The notes beneath the pieces are model-generated. The model made no database searches, had not been told where the DNA came from, and saw only the letters and a program-made list of their open reading frames with translations. Source: Dillenia suffruticosa (lineage: Eukaryota > Streptophyta > Magnoliopsida > Dilleniales > Dilleniaceae). From it: a DNA stretch of 64,000 bases. Position 1 is the first letter of the stretch, and each line of letters starts with the position of its first letter. Location of the stretch: the NCBI GenBank assembly GCA_033439265.1, contig JAVTVX010000013.1:22362500-22426499 (forward strand). The letters are read 5' to 3'. Both the position numbers and the translations under genes were made by a program. Of the stretch, positions 12,201-24,213 are shown one piece after another.

Positions 12201-12620
12201 TGTCGAATACCTCAAAAGCACCTTAACCACATCGAGATACCCTTTCTCGGCAGCCGTAAAAAGTGAAGTCTCCCCCAATTCATTAACCTCATTCACAATG
12301 GAAGACCTAATCATGGCCACTTCTGAATCAAAATCCTTCCCGCTCAATGTCCTTAACATCTGACCGTCGATCACGTCGAGAATCTCCCTCACAGCCGCCA
12401 CATCCCCTCGTTGCGCCGCCAAGTGGAGCTCAGTGTCGTTGTGGCGACCGGTCACCTGTTTGACGTACTTCTTCTTTCCGGTCGAGTCCATCCGGTTCAT
12501 GGAATGGGAGAGGACCAGAGCGGGTCGAGATGTGGCTCTTGGAGACGGTGATGGTGATGGTGGGGCTTCCATTAATTGGGGGCTTCGTCCCATCTCCAAA
12601 TCCCTCTCGCCTCCTAACAT
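9225..12620 (-). CDS. ITN1: ITN1-like ankyrin-repeat protein with PGG domain
   Basis: Three exons on the minus strand: 12620-12128, 11032-10623, 10049-9225, all with GT-AG junctions and consistent phase, giving 575 residues (Arabidopsis ITN1 is about 590). The N-terminus has a short Pro/Ser-rich segment, then KKYVKQVTGRHNDTELHLAA and a run of ankyrin repeats spanning exons 1-3 (for example TPLVSAATRGHAAVVKELLS and NALHLAARQGHVDIVKALL). From about residue 400 comes the PGG domain (GINNATNSVTIVAVLFATVA, then TVPGG) with four hydrophobic helices, ending NPIYAI. ITN1 is a plasma-membrane protein linked in Arabidopsis to salt-stress ABA and ROS responses. The start ATG at 12620 is supported by GERDLE just after it, which resembles the N-terminus of ITN1. 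Intron 1 (11033-12127) contains an Au SINE; intron 2 is 573 bases. Confidence 0.92.
11160..11337 (-). mobile_element. Au-family SINE in ITN1 intron 1
   Basis: Read on the minus strand it shows the Au layout: an A-box-like gaaccttgatgcaatgatgg, then B-box ggtcacgggttcaaggtgtg, gaaacagtctctttgcaaa, a gcaaggttgcatac segment and a T-rich end. It is bounded by a perfect 19-base target-site duplication, taagccattgcacttataa, at 11141-11159 and 11338-11356. The perfect duplication points to a recent insertion. It has the same orientation as the host gene. Confidence 0.9.
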
Positions 12621-15063
12621 TATACATATATGGAAGAAAATTTAGGGTTTTTAGGCGACGAAATCTGTAAATACTTCGCAAGAGAAATTTCACGAAATTC
12701 ATAAAAAAATGCAGGTGCTGTATGAAATCATTACTAACGAAATGTGAATCCCAAAAAAAACATGTCCTAAATATTTGGAGAAATTTTCAAGAAATTTCCC
12801 AAAATATTCATCAAAATTTACCAAATATCACAGAAGTTTGAGCAATTCGCAAGAATTATGATAAATAATATTATCAGAACATCTCAAAAGAATGGCAGAT
12901 TATCAGAATATTTGGGGTAGTTTGCACGGAAATTTGTTGATTTTTTTTTTCTTTTTTTGTTTCTTGTTCTGTAATGTGCACATTGTATTATTTGATTTGT
13001 GAGAGAGAACCTTCGGAAGCCATGATCGGAGAGAGGGAAAGGGGAGGGAAGATTCTATAGATCCATACAATCTGATTTAGAGAGAATTAGGGAGGGAGAG
13101 GCGGGATGTGATGCCATATTAGGGTTTTGGAGAGAGAGAAGGAAGGAACTGAGAAAGAACGCCGAGGGGCGGAAGAGACGGTGGTTTGCGTATGCCTGCC
13201 GACGAGAAGCACAACACCACTCCCCAACGTAAACGAGATGGTCTGGAGCCGTTGTTGTGGTTTGCCCCTCGCGTCGTTTTCCCTAAGTTTGTTTTATTTT
13301 ATTTTGTTTTTTCATTTTGAAACCGTAACTAATGATCTTATACACTTGGATCATAATTTAATCAAATTTTACACGAAATATCACATAAGTCATTTATCAA
13401 TATCTTTTTATACGTTTGATCGATCAATATCTGATAATCAATTCATTAATTCTGATTAATTTCATTCGAGACAAATATTAAGATCATTAAAAAATAAATT
13501 CTCTGTATTTATTTCCTTATTCTTAATACCCAAATTCAAAAATTTAATATCTTGACCAACAAGCTATGTTACTTTCTCACGGAAACAATAACCCATAAAG
13601 CATTGGATATGACTTTCTAAAAATGGACACAGGACGACAATCTGCATCAATACTACTTTGCATCATCTCTCTTGTTTCTATCCAAGCCATCAACATTCCT
13701 AAAATTTTGAGGGTTGATTTCATATGTTGAAGTTTTAAGAAACAGAACTTAATTTTATAAAGAAAATTATAATTTGCTCTTGCCAATTTATTATGAGAAG
13801 AGATTTTTTTTTATTGCATGGTTATAAATAAAATTCTTTTTATGCAATGAGAGCTTTTGATATAATTACTAAGTTATTAACATTTAAATTTATTTTCTTG
13901 AACAAAACTATTAATATACCAACCGTTAAAATATATTTAACTATTCGTACACACAAACTATCATTTACGACCATCAATTATTAACAATTGCAACCGTATA
14001 TTTCAAAATTAATTTAGCATTTAGCATAAAGTAATGAATTGCGTACAAACAACAACAACAACAATAATAAAATATATTTTAATCCCAATAATTTATAATT
14101 GGTTATTTGATAGATAAATTTGGAGGTGATTAAAAAAATAAATATATAAAATATATTTATTTAATTTGTACAGATTTTTTACGTTATTCATTTATATTCA
14201 ATACCATCTTTTTGTCTAAACATTTCACTATTATATTTTTACGTATAATTGTATTTAAGTTTTCAACAGTTTATCTCTACGTTTTATTAAATTTTCTATA
14301 TTTAAGTTTCAATTATCCTAAATGGTGCGTATTTGGGTTTTCTTTACATATATCCAAATTATCTCAGACGATACATTTTATTCATAATTAAATTAACTTT
14401 CAATTTATTATGAATCTATTTATTTTTAATTCTATCTCTTCTAATTTTACTATACATCTATTTAAATATTTTCATTTCTGTTACGATCATTTTTTGTTTT
14501 TATTGTTATTTAATAGTCCAACACTTAATGTTATACAATATTATAGATTTAATCACGATTCTATAAAATTTTCCTTTTTAATGAGTTGCATTCACAATTC
14601 TTACTTATCCAATACATACATGATATTTTGAATTTAAGTTTTTAACGATAAAATCAAACTTTTAACATTTTCGTAATTTTAGATTTATAGTATTTTATAT
14701 AATATACAATTTGTTTAAGATATTCTATTAATTAATTAAAAAAAATAAATGAGTCCAGTAATTAGACTTGTTGATAGCTCTTACTTAAACAAATCGAGCT
14801 CCTTTAATTATAAATCCAGACATCTAAAAATTTGGGTGGACATGTGTTTAGCTCGCTTATGCCACATCTCAAACCCTAAAAATAATTTTACGTGACAATC
14901 AAATGCAGCATTAAATTATCCACAACGATGCGCACTTGCAAAAAACGCAGAACTCCGCAGGTTATTCCCGGCAAACGCGTCTCAGAGAGAGAGAGAGAGA
15001 GGTGAGAGTAGTGTCGGTGGATAATTTTCAGTTTATAGGATAGAAGACGTTGCAGTGGCACTA
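12621..15063. other. Divergent intergenic region between ITN1 and the pectate-lyase gene
   Basis: The left part (to about 13260) is the upstream side of ITN1, with purine-rich GA tracts near 13010-13150 that may be leader sequence. 13300-14880 is very AT-rich with no supported coding sequence. The right end has a (GA)n run at about 14987-15003 just before the pectate-lyase start and probably holds that gene's leader. Confidence 0.5.
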
Positions 15064-18000
15064 ATGGGGAATACATGCGGCAGCGGACATCGACATGGTC
15101 GAAACAGACAAAACGGCTCTCTTCCTCATCGTAAAACGGAACTCCCTGCTTATAAAAACGACAATCCCTCTTCGAATCAACAGCAGAGTTCACAAATCGG
15201 AAACCACCCAACTGGGAAGCACACGATGTCGTCGTCCTCGTTGGCTCTGCCGTATGCTCATGTCGATTCCAGTCTTCGATCCTTGGCTGGTCAGGCTGAG
15301 GGTTTTGGTCGCTTTGCAATTGGGGGTCTTCATGGCCCTCTTTATCATGTCACCACTCTATCAGGTCTCTCCCTCTGTGGCTAAATTTAAATGGAATATT
15401 AGTTTTCTGCATTCGAGTTTTGAAGCTTGAGGATTTTTCTTTTTTTTTCCCCCCCTTATTGGGCCCCCCGGGGAGGGGGGGCGGTTCTCTATTTGTTACC
15501 AAATTTTTTGGAGATTCTTAATTGGCTAATAGGTTAACATCAAAACCTCATCTTTTTCCATGAAGTTGAAAATTGTCATGGAGCGGAATTTCATGCAGCA
15601 TTCCTAATAGGCTGTGGTTATTAATGTTCAAGTTCATGGGGTGGCATCTATTAATTTGTTTGATTGAGCTTCTGAATTTTGATTTTCCCTTCTATTTTCT
15701 TAGCATTAAATAAAACCTGTATTTACAATGACATTTTTCCTGATGAACCCAAGTGGTATTTGTAAATCTAGTTAATTGGGAAAAAGGAGCTGTAGAGTGA
15801 GCTACATAAACTAAGCGTTATCCCTAGTTCATCCAGCGTACCATTATAAGTCTGTTCTTTATCAGGAAAGTTTTCATGTTTATTTTTTAATTGGCTGCAG
15901 ATGATGGTCCAGGATCACTTCGCAATGGATGTAGAGAAAAAGGACCACTCTGGATTGTGTTTGATGTTTCAGGCACTATTCATCTACATTCTTATCTTAG
16001 TGTGTCATCGTATAAAACAATTGATGGTCGGGGCCAAAGGATGAAGCTAACAGGCAAGGGTGGTTTGAGGCTGAAAGAGTGCGAGCATGTCATTATATGC
16101 AATCTTGAGATTGAAGGAGGTAGAGGGCCCGATGTTGATGCCATTCAAATAAAACCCAATTCAAAACACATTTGGATTGATCGTTGTAGCCTCAGTGACT
16201 ATGATGATGGGCTAATTGATATTACCAGAGGGAGCACAGATATAACAATTTCAAGGTATGTGTGCCAAAAATTTCCTTCCTTAAATGCTTAACTTGCAAT
16301 TTGAAATGTTATTGCATTAGTTTGTTCATTAATTTCTTTATTCTTGTCCAGTAGATGTCACTTTGCACAGCATGACAAAACCATGCTCATTGGAGCAGAT
16401 CCATCGCATACTGGAGACCGATGCATCAGAGTAACCATTCACCATTGCTTTTTTGATGGTACAAGACAGCGGCATCCACGTGTTAGATTTGGAAAGGTGC
16501 ATTTGTATAACAATTACACAAGAGCTTGGGGGATTTATGCTGTTTGTGCCAGTGTAGAATCTCAGGTAAATAACCCTGAATAGAATTCCAATAATCCTGA
16601 TCTTTTCATTTCCTTAAAGTCATTTTTATGTCTTTATTATCCGCTTTTTTCTTAATGACTAGTTTTTGATTATGGTGTCAGATTTATTCCGAGTGCAACA
16701 TATATGAAGCGGGACAGAAGAAAGTTGCTTTTAAATATCTTCATGAGAAGGTAAATTATTTTATATTCTTCCTTCATAAAGATTGTTTGAAATATAACTG
16801 GTTGGTTTTATATTGAGGGAAAAATCATATGTTCATTTGTGATATGAATCCCAGCAACTTTTGCTTCATCTTTGAGGATGATGGTCTTGGCCAGCATACG
16901 AATATTCCGTTTTGAGAACATTGTTAATAAACTGTTATGTCAACCAGTGAACCTTTGTATCTTTATGCCCATTCCTGGGGATTCCGATTCACATACATTG
17001 TCGCATTCTTTACTTCAGGAACATTTTGATTGGCCTCCATGCCATGATGGAACTTGCCACATTATGCCTAAAGTTATGGCTTAGGCATTGTATACTATGT
17101 TGATTGATTGGCTTGCTGGTTTCTGTCCAAATTTCTAAATTAAGACATTTGGAACATGACACTAGGATAGATTGATGAAAATCTCTTAGCCATTTTGATG
17201 AATTTAGATATCTGATGGTGTCTCAACCTTCACTGGTTTGGAATTAGGGCCATGTTGAATGTATTTTGATTCATTGCATAAATTATACTTCAGGTTCCTC
17301 TATCCTATCAGCAATAATTGACAACTAGACTATAACTGTTTTGCCCTACCTTGGTCTCCGTGAGGTAAATGAAGCTTGCTTTATGACATCTGATTTCCTT
17401 AAATAGCCATTTTCCTTAAGATTGTGCTATCAAGATTAGAATAATATCGTGCCTGATTTCCTGGCTTACTGTATGTATTACTCACAAGCTTCCAGTTGGT
17501 GATTGGACATACATGGCTGATAGGCTTGATTTGGCATCCGCTTTTTTATAGTTTTTTGGATTGGGCTTGTAATCCACTAGTATACCAGCCATTGATAGGG
17601 CTCCCTGTCCATGTGTATATTTGTGCTGTGCACTTAAGCATGGACCAAAGAGTTTCATCATTATCTCGTCTTGCTTCTGATTGTCAAACAGCTTTTGGTT
17701 GCCTAATACTTTCCCTCTCTTTCATATTTTTCTGTTTTTGTTGGATGCCACCAATGAAGGCAAGAGGGTAGTAAGTGGTTTTCTATGCATCCAAAAAGTG
17801 ATAAACACTGAAGCTCAAGGTGAAAATGAAGTGAATATCCCATTCACCACCTTTAAATCATTGTGGACTTAAACCCTTTAACCGCACTTCTGCCAATAAG
17901 ACAAGAGTTAGATCAAATAGCATTGCTAGTCTGGACATGTGAAGAGTTTGGTCAATCTTGCATGCCTGATTGAGTGATGAAGATAACCAGCCTCAACGGC

Positions 18001-18543
18001 ATAGGTAGATTTTCTTATGGGAGTTGCTCTAAGAGAGCTTTGATTTATGACTCAACTACTTTCTCAACCAGTATCCAACTTTTCTTTTCTTCGTTTAGGA
18101 TGTTTGTTTTTCTCTTTTTCTTTTTAGTTGATGGAAATTCCAAAGCATCATTAACAACCTTCCTTCTCCATTGCAAATTCCAAATCATCATTAACAACCG
18201 TTCTTTTCCATCTTTTCAAATGACCTCATATTTCCGAATAAGTGGTTGGACTTTAATTTTCAGTGGAGCTTATTTTTCAAATTTGTAACATAAGTCGTTG
18301 CTTTTTGTGATGGTTACATAGGCAGCGGACAAGGAAGATGCCATGTCTGGACACATAAAGTCCGAGGGTGATTTATTCATTACTGGAACTCAACCAGGGC
18401 TATTAACTCTGCCCAATGAACATAATATGTTTCATCCTACTGAATTTTACCAAAAGTGTAGCATTGAAGCACCTTCAGATGAGCTGAAACATGTTCTCCA
18501 GCATTGTACAGGATGGCAAAACATTCCCAGGCCAGCAGAGTAG
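15064..18543 (+). CDS. Probable pectate lyase (PL1 family, type without signal peptide)
   Basis: Five exons: 15064-15364, 15901-16255, 16355-16565, 16682-16750, 18322-18543; phases join cleanly to give 385 residues. PL1 enzymes cleave de-esterified homogalacturonan by beta-elimination with calcium. Seen: LPYAHVDSSLRSLAGQAEGF, FAIGGLHGPLYHV, DDGPGSLR, YKTIDGRGQ, WIDRCSLSDYDDGLIDITRG (calcium-site region), HDKTMLIGA, RVTIHHCFFDGTRQRHPR (the Arg-rich catalytic segment), VRFGKVHLYNNY, and a C-terminal CTGWQ. Exon 3 uses the second of two adjacent AGs (..cagtag), which restores RCHF. There is no signal peptide; the protein begins MGNTCGS. Members of this plant clade lacking a secretory leader are known, so a wall role is assumed from the family, not shown. 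Intron 4 is 1.57 kb and carries a MITE fragment. Confidence 0.9.
17839..18079 (+). mobile_element. MITE copy in pectate-lyase intron 4, right end lost
   Basis: About 240 bases are roughly 90% identical by eye to 47664-47900. The left terminal repeat (cattcaccacctttaaatc) is kept. The match stops at ..gtatccaac, where the other copy continues into its right inverted repeat, so this copy is truncated on the right. Confidence 0.75.
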
Positions 18544-20102
18544 ACACACTCATGGCTATGCTGTGCTAGCCTCAGTCCAAACAAATTTCATATGTTTCTT
18601 TAACAGGTTTCTGCTTTCTCGGGTTGTTAGAGTTACATAATGACATGTTTTCGTTGTCTAAATTATCGTCTAAATGTGAACCAAAATCATTTTCCTGTCT
18701 CAATCGCAGCCGTGTTTCTTTCTTCTTTTGGTGCCAGAAAGTGTAGACATATAATTGCAGATTCCTTCTAGAGTGTGTGCAGGAAATTGTGATGGACAAT
18801 TACACTTCTATGGGAGACATTTCAAGTGAGAGTCTGTATCCTTGATGGACCACCATTGACGTGTGCTGTTGGTTTCGTTTGAAGTTCTAACAAATGTTGA
18901 AATGTTCCATTTGAGACTTGGAATTTTAAGGGAAGATCATACTGCAGATATGTTGACACTCCATCAGTCTCTCTCTGCTTTGCAAAATTTAATGTGTTTG
19001 ATTACATATTTAATGTGGAAGATTACATGTTCGTTGATCATGGCGTAACAACCCAATGCGTGACTCTTCTTAGCTTCTTCTTTGCCCCATGCTTGAATCA
19101 AATTAGGACGACGTTTTAGTATTAATAATATTAATAATAAAATAATAATTTTAATCCGATAGAAAAATTTAACTTTACTTATAAAAATTTATAATTTAGA
19201 ATTTTTTTAATAAGTGTTACAAATAAAATAAAATAAAACAGAGGCGAATTTTAGATTAACGTCATTAATGGATAATACCTTACTCCATTAACTTACCTTT
19301 CCGATCACTCTTGTCAAGGTTAGTGTCATTTTTATATTTGAATTTTTTTTTTTTTAAATGAAGGTAATTTGACTTATAATTATTACTTAATAAACAAAAT
19401 TATAATTACGATTTTATTAAAATATTAATATTCTAATTAATTGACAAAATTATTAAGGCAAGTAAATTCCTTTCTTTATTTCAAAAGTGGTAATAGAGTG
19501 GGTTTTTTTTTTTTTTACACAAAAATTTGAATATGAAATTATCAGATTGGAGGAGGGAGATTTGTATCACTAGACTGTTCTCTTGGGGATATAGAGTGGT
19601 TTTTCCTTATATGCCCATAAATCTACTCAATCTTGGCATAGACAAAGTTTAATCTTCTTATTCATAATACCTTATGAACATATTTTTATTAACAGAATTA
19701 CTTTTATTACCCCTAGTTTCTAACCTATGACATTGGGGTCTCTCCCTTTGTGGGGAAATAAAAAAGTCATGGGATCTCTAAGTGTCGAGATTTGGTGGGA
19801 ACACCCAAATTTTTCAAAATCATATGTTTTTTCTTTTTCGAACCGTTTGGGTTGTCCTGCAAATATGCCCCAATGGTCAATCAATAATACACGCGTCTCC
19901 AATTCACACGTGATGGGTTTTCTTCTTGGTGAAATCTTGTCACTTTGCTGGAAATAGAGTAGGACAGGGACAGATCCTAGATGTTGCTTCATTTCTCGCT
20001 TCACTGTAACTGGCGTGTGCGGAAGGACGAACTATGGCGTTGTGTCTATGGCTCTCATTGGTTTTAAAAATTTGCTTCATGAACAACACTAATTTAATAA
20101 TT

Positions 20103-21632
20103 TCGATACATCAGCAGCAAAATTTGACACCCTAAAGATTGTTTGCACCTCAAAGTTCTTAACATGGTGGAGAGAAAGAGAGAGAGAAAAGAGAGAGAAA
20201 CTCTCAAAGAGAATGAGCTCTTGTCCATGGTTGAACAAGTTGTGTTATTTATATCACAAAAGTAGCCCTTAAACTTAGGCTAAATGACATCTTATAAAAT
20301 AATAATTCTCAAACCCCTGAGGCTGGACCATACATATCATATGTTCCGAACTTGTTATAAATAAATTTAACTTGAACTTAACACTCACCCCCACCCCCAA
20401 ATGACTTGGTGAATATATTTGCAAATTAATCTGCAAGTTTTTATTATGCGAGGTTGCGATAAACTTTTCCAACTAAGTAGGCAATGTGGATTACTGCTTA
20501 ATCGTCACATTTCAACTAATTAGGGTCCGAGTATTGAAATCCAAGTTCTTCCGGTAAGTGTTTTATCCTTGTGAATCACAAGTTGGGTGCAAGTCATAGC
20601 CCTTTACACGGACTCAACACCAGATCCTGCAACAATGGTTAGGGTCTTACTTTCCCATGAAACCCATGTTTCCTCCAACAAAAATACACTGCTCCTTACT
20701 CGAAACTTCTTCCCAATTAGCATCCATGTTTAACACAAAACTGATGTATAAACAATCAACCAGAAGCAATTTTGACAATTCCCAAAATACACTTTACCAA
20801 AAAAAAAAAGAAAAAAATCACAAAATCTCGAAGAGTAGCGGATGGGGAATCCAAAAACTGGCTTGCCACATTTTAGCAAAAGAAAAGTTCAGGCATATCA
20901 CTATCAAGTGATTAAATTTTCCAACTAACCTTCCATATTTGCAAGGCAGTTCACCAGTATCTAAATCCATCTTGACATTAGGGTCCATAGAAGAATCAAT
21001 TGATATTGATTCTAACATTCTAGTCTCAATCGATAAATAAATCGATCATATATTTTTTCTACGATGACCATATCCCTAACCACGACTTGTCCACCACGAT
21101 AACTATCCATCGCGAAAATTAGAAGTAATTAAATTCCTCAATTCCGTTTTGATCGTTCCTCCTTAACAAATATCATCCACATAAATAATTAAAAGTAACT
21201 TGCTTCCGAACAAATGATGAAACAACTCCAAATGATTAACACCACATCTTTGAAATCCAAATCCTTGTACAAAAAAAAAAAAAAAATTAGTGAAGCATCC
21301 AAACCAAACCTAGGAAGTTGCTCTGATGTACACTTCCACAGTTAAAATATCACGTAGAAAAGCACTTTTGATGCCTAATTGATAAAATGGACAATGAAAT
21401 ATTACAGCATGAGAAATTAAAACTCGAAGAGATATAATCTTGGCCATCCTAGAAAATTTCTTAAAGAAATCCAAACCATATTTCTACGTAATCAACCATT
21501 ACATCCGGACGAACCTTCATAATACACACACTCATCTACAACTCACTGAAAATTTTTCAACAGGAAGAGCACGAGTTCCCACCTATCATTCATTTGCGTA
21601 GCTTGCATCTCCTTTTCTATTGCATTCGGTTT
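20103..21632 (-). mobile_element. Decayed Ty1/copia fragment, unit 1 only
   Basis: Units 2 and 3 run straight across this point (their match breaks after ..catgaacaac and resumes at ..ggtttgctcgtag), so about 1.5 kb is extra in unit 1. The reverse complement of 21280-21630 translates, in shifting frames, as a copia RT: EKEMQATQMNDRWELV, KVRPDVMVDY, then ISLRVLISHAV and IKSAFLRDILTVEVYI. Several stops and frameshifts make it inactive. A (GA)n-rich tract sits at about 20165-20200. Confidence 0.7.
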
Positions 21633-22070
21633 GCTCGTAGTTTTTAAAACAATATATGATGGTTCTCTCTTTATTTAAATTCAGGTTTTCAGAATTCAAA
21701 TTACCCCCACTAAGAAATAATTTATTTAAACTTAATTTATGGAGATAACTTGCTTTTATCCAAGTAGAGGTAGATTTCCTATTAGTTCATCATAACACAA
21801 TGTTTGCCATGTTTAAGCTGCCCTTTTTGGAGATTTTCTTAGTAAGTATCACAGTATTTTAATTAAAATTAGACCGAAGCACAAAGAACAAGTTAACTGT
21901 ATATAGATGATGGTATAATTCTATTTTCGTTCTTTTTACACGCAACAAATCAAATACATTCATTATCACTTCTATCCATCAGAAGCTGTACCCAGACGTA
22001 TATTTGTTATACACAAAAATCAAATACATAAATACACATCCGACAGGTGATTCCCCAAATCGAACCAGAA

Positions 22071-23936
22071 TCAGCCGTGAAGGGATCTCTCCCGCGACTT
22101 TCTCGAATACGATGTCGTCCCACTCCTCGACTCCTCATGCCCAAAAAACAAATCCGACAGGTGATTCCCCAAATCCTCAGGGGCAAATCTGATACATCCG
22201 CCCAACAGGTTCCGACGAGCCTCGTACATGACCCGATACTTCGGCACTATCTTCGTCGCTATGGAAGTCATAATCGGGTCACGCAGTCTCGGGTCGGGTA
22301 TGACACACGAACTCTGCTTCAGGCACGCTTGTTCAAATTCACGATTAAATCTCCTAAACCACTCCTTCGCTTCGTCCTCTGTCATACTCTCCGCCGTCGA
22401 ATCATCCATCAATGACGTCATCACTTTCCCCCAAGCAAACTTCTCGTAATTCGACGCAAACTGCTTGATTTTCATCTCGTATTTTGTGATCCAATCTTCC
22501 CCGAGGAGGTACTGGAGATTGGATGATCGGACGGCGGAGATTCCGTGCTGGAGATTGTTCGCGAGGAAGAGGTAAGAGAGAGCAACATCCTTGTACTTCT
22601 CTGCTTTGCCGTCAAGTTTGCAGAGGAGGACAACGATTAACCACGCGAGTTTCACAGACACCGCCGGCGCCGGAGACGATTCGTTGGATTTGGGGTTGTC
22701 GAAGCAAGACTCCATCAACGGAGACGTCGCCGGAGGAGAATCTTCGGCGAGGATTTCGCCGAGGGCAATCCAGTAATTTGACAGCCGCGAGATGAACTCC
22801 ATTGTGTTTAGTGTGAGAGAGTGAATTCCTCCTCCACTGGGAAGCAACGATTTTAGCGGGTCCTTTTGGACCGTTGATTCGAATTCTGTTAGCATGGTCC
22901 GCACAGATGCGCTCAGCCTGACATATGACGTCAGCGCCTGCGACCGGACGGCTGAGAGGGAATCATAAGAGAAAATCGACTCAATTTCCGGCCAGTAATC
23001 GGATATCGCCGAATACATATCCAGCGCACGGAATATTTTCCCCGGAGACCTCTTACCTTTCGCCACGTGTTCAGGAAACTCGAAAAGGCGAGCCGCTGCT
23101 ACGCTCGTGATCTCAGCGAAACACGACTCTCTCATCGAGTCGGACGCGCCAAACACGTGATCGCAGAGGATTCTCTCACCGTGGAACAGAGTCTTCACCG
23201 CAATCTTCAGAGCATCTAACCAGTTCTTGATCTTCACCTCCAAAACCTCCCAATCCATCTTACTAATCTGATTGAAGCTCAATAGATCAACTCCGAGCCG
23301 ATAAATGCCTTCGTCTACAATCGATTTTCGAATAATCGTGTAAATCTTCACACATTCTTTGCTATAGCCGGAGAAAATCATGCACTCGGCGATCAATCTC
23401 AGATCCGTCAACGCAACCATCGAAACTCGCTTGACTTCGGAGATGGAATCTCTGACAATTCTAATCTCATCATCTTCGGGAGAATTATCGGAATCGAAAT
23501 CTGAAGTACTTGATCGAGTAGATCTGGCGGAAACGGACTCGGGATCCAAGTGATCGCGGCTGGAAGAGAGCAACTGGTAGAATTCTTTCTCAAGACGCTT
23601 CATTGCTATCTGCATCAGATTCTGAGCTTTTGCAAGCAATTCAGAGCTTGAATCTTCGGAGACAAGCAAATGCATGGTTTTCTGAAGTTGGTGAACGCAC
23701 TTAAGATAGTCTTGGGCTTCGCGTCGGTTTTCGTGGAAGAGAGAGGTGACTTTGGCGAATGTGGAGGTTTCGGTGTTCCACTTCATGATCATGGAATCTG
23801 CAACCTGAATGCTCCGTTCGAGTTTGGATATTCGAGGACCAGGAGTCTTTGCCAGAGAAGAACGAAGACTCGATTCCCTAAAAGATGCCGTTTTGGGAGC
23901 GTAGCAGAAAAGCCTTCCCATTCCTTTTATCGGCAT
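22071..23936 (-). CDS. EXO70H: EXO70H-type exocyst subunit, copy 1 (621 aa)
   Basis: Intronless gene for an EXO70 paralogue of the plant H clade. EXO70 proteins bind phosphoinositides at the plasma membrane and tether secretory vesicles with the other exocyst subunits; plant H members act in specialised secretion and some in defence. Seen: N-terminal helical region (KLERSIQVADSMIMKWN, residues 38-54), the family block MQIAMKRLEKEFYQLL (108-123) followed by DPESVS (131-136), a Ser/acidic linker with DFDSDNSPEDDE (146-157), then the Exo70 core including GYSKECVKIYTIIRKSIVDE, MDWEVLEVKIKNWL and GERILCDHVF, ending in a polar tail. Length fits the family. The ATG gives MPIKGM, shared by all three copies. 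The leader contains a (CT)38 tract on the coding strand. No frame damage. Confidence 0.93.
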   Translation of the reverse strand: MPIKGMGRLFCYAPKTASFRESSLRSSLAKTPGPRISKLERSIQVADSMIMKWNTETSTFAKVTSLFHENRREAQDYLKCVHQLQKTMHLLVSEDSSSELLAKAQNLMQIAMKRLEKEFYQLLSSSRDHLDPESVSARSTRSSTSDFDSDNSPEDDEIRIVRDSISEVKRVSMVALTDLRLIAECMIFSGYSKECVKIYTIIRKSIVDEGIYRLGVDLLSFNQISKMDWEVLEVKIKNWLDALKIAVKTLFHGERILCDHVFGASDSMRESCFAEITSVAAARLFEFPEHVAKGKRSPGKIFRALDMYSAISDYWPEIESIFSYDSLSAVRSQALTSYVRLSASVRTMLTEFESTVQKDPLKSLLPSGGGIHSLTLNTMEFISRLSNYWIALGEILAEDSPPATSPLMESCFDNPKSNESSPAPAVSVKLAWLIVVLLCKLDGKAEKYKDVALSYLFLANNLQHGISAVRSSNLQYLLGEDWITKYEMKIKQFASNYEKFAWGKVMTSLMDDSTAESMTEDEAKEWFRRFNREFEQACLKQSSCVIPDPRLRDPIMTSIATKIVPKYRVMYEARRNLLGGCIRFAPEDLGNHLSDLFFGHEESRSGTTSYSRKSRERSLHG

Positions 23937-23952
23937 TCTTTGGTTGGAGAGA

Positions 23953-23956
<4 letters not shown>

Positions 23957-24032
<76 letters not shown>
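23957..24032 (+). repeat. (GA)38 microsatellite in the leader of EXO70H copy 1
   Basis: Uninterrupted GA dinucleotide run of 76 bases, about 20 bases upstream of the copy-1 ATG (CT on the coding strand). The same position has only (GA)5 before copy 2 and a short interrupted run before copy 3, so this is a copy-specific expansion. The window also encodes low-complexity ER/SL frames here, which are not genes. Confidence 0.95.
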
Positions 24033-24035
<3 letters not shown>

Positions 24036-24085
24036 ATTTTGGATTCCCTCTCTTGAAGGTGCTTGGGAGTAGGGGAGAAGCCTTG

Positions 24086-24093
24086 TTTTTATG
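24086..24093 (-). promoter_or_regulatory. Candidate TATA element of EXO70H copy 1
   Basis: Minus strand reads CATAAAAA, aligned with TATAAATA of copy 3 and CATAAATA of copy 2 in the conserved upstream block. It is the weakest of the three and lies about 150 bases above the ATG because of the CT expansion. Confidence 0.5.
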
Positions 24094-24213
24094 GGGAAAA
24101 AATGGGCGGCGGAATTTGGACGCGGAGTCTTTTGAAACCCGCATGCATGTTGGGGCGGAGGTCACTGAAAACGACAGCGTTTGGCCATCATGCAACTGAG
24201 CTAGACGTGGCAT

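Noticed and set aside
13127..13459. 110-codon frame upstream of ITN1
   Set aside because: Built on a GA-rich tract followed by AT-rich DNA; likely ITN1 leader or promoter on the other strand.
17820..18100. Capture of a pectate-lyase intron fragment into unit 3
   Set aside because: The unit 3 copy has inverted terminal repeats, so a MITE explains both copies better.
22523..23110. Plus-strand frames across the EXO70H genes (repeated in all three copies)
   Set aside because: Antisense shadows of the conserved EXO70H coding strand.
23878..24213. Frames with long ER or SL dipeptide runs
   Set aside because: Translations of the (GA)38 microsatellite.
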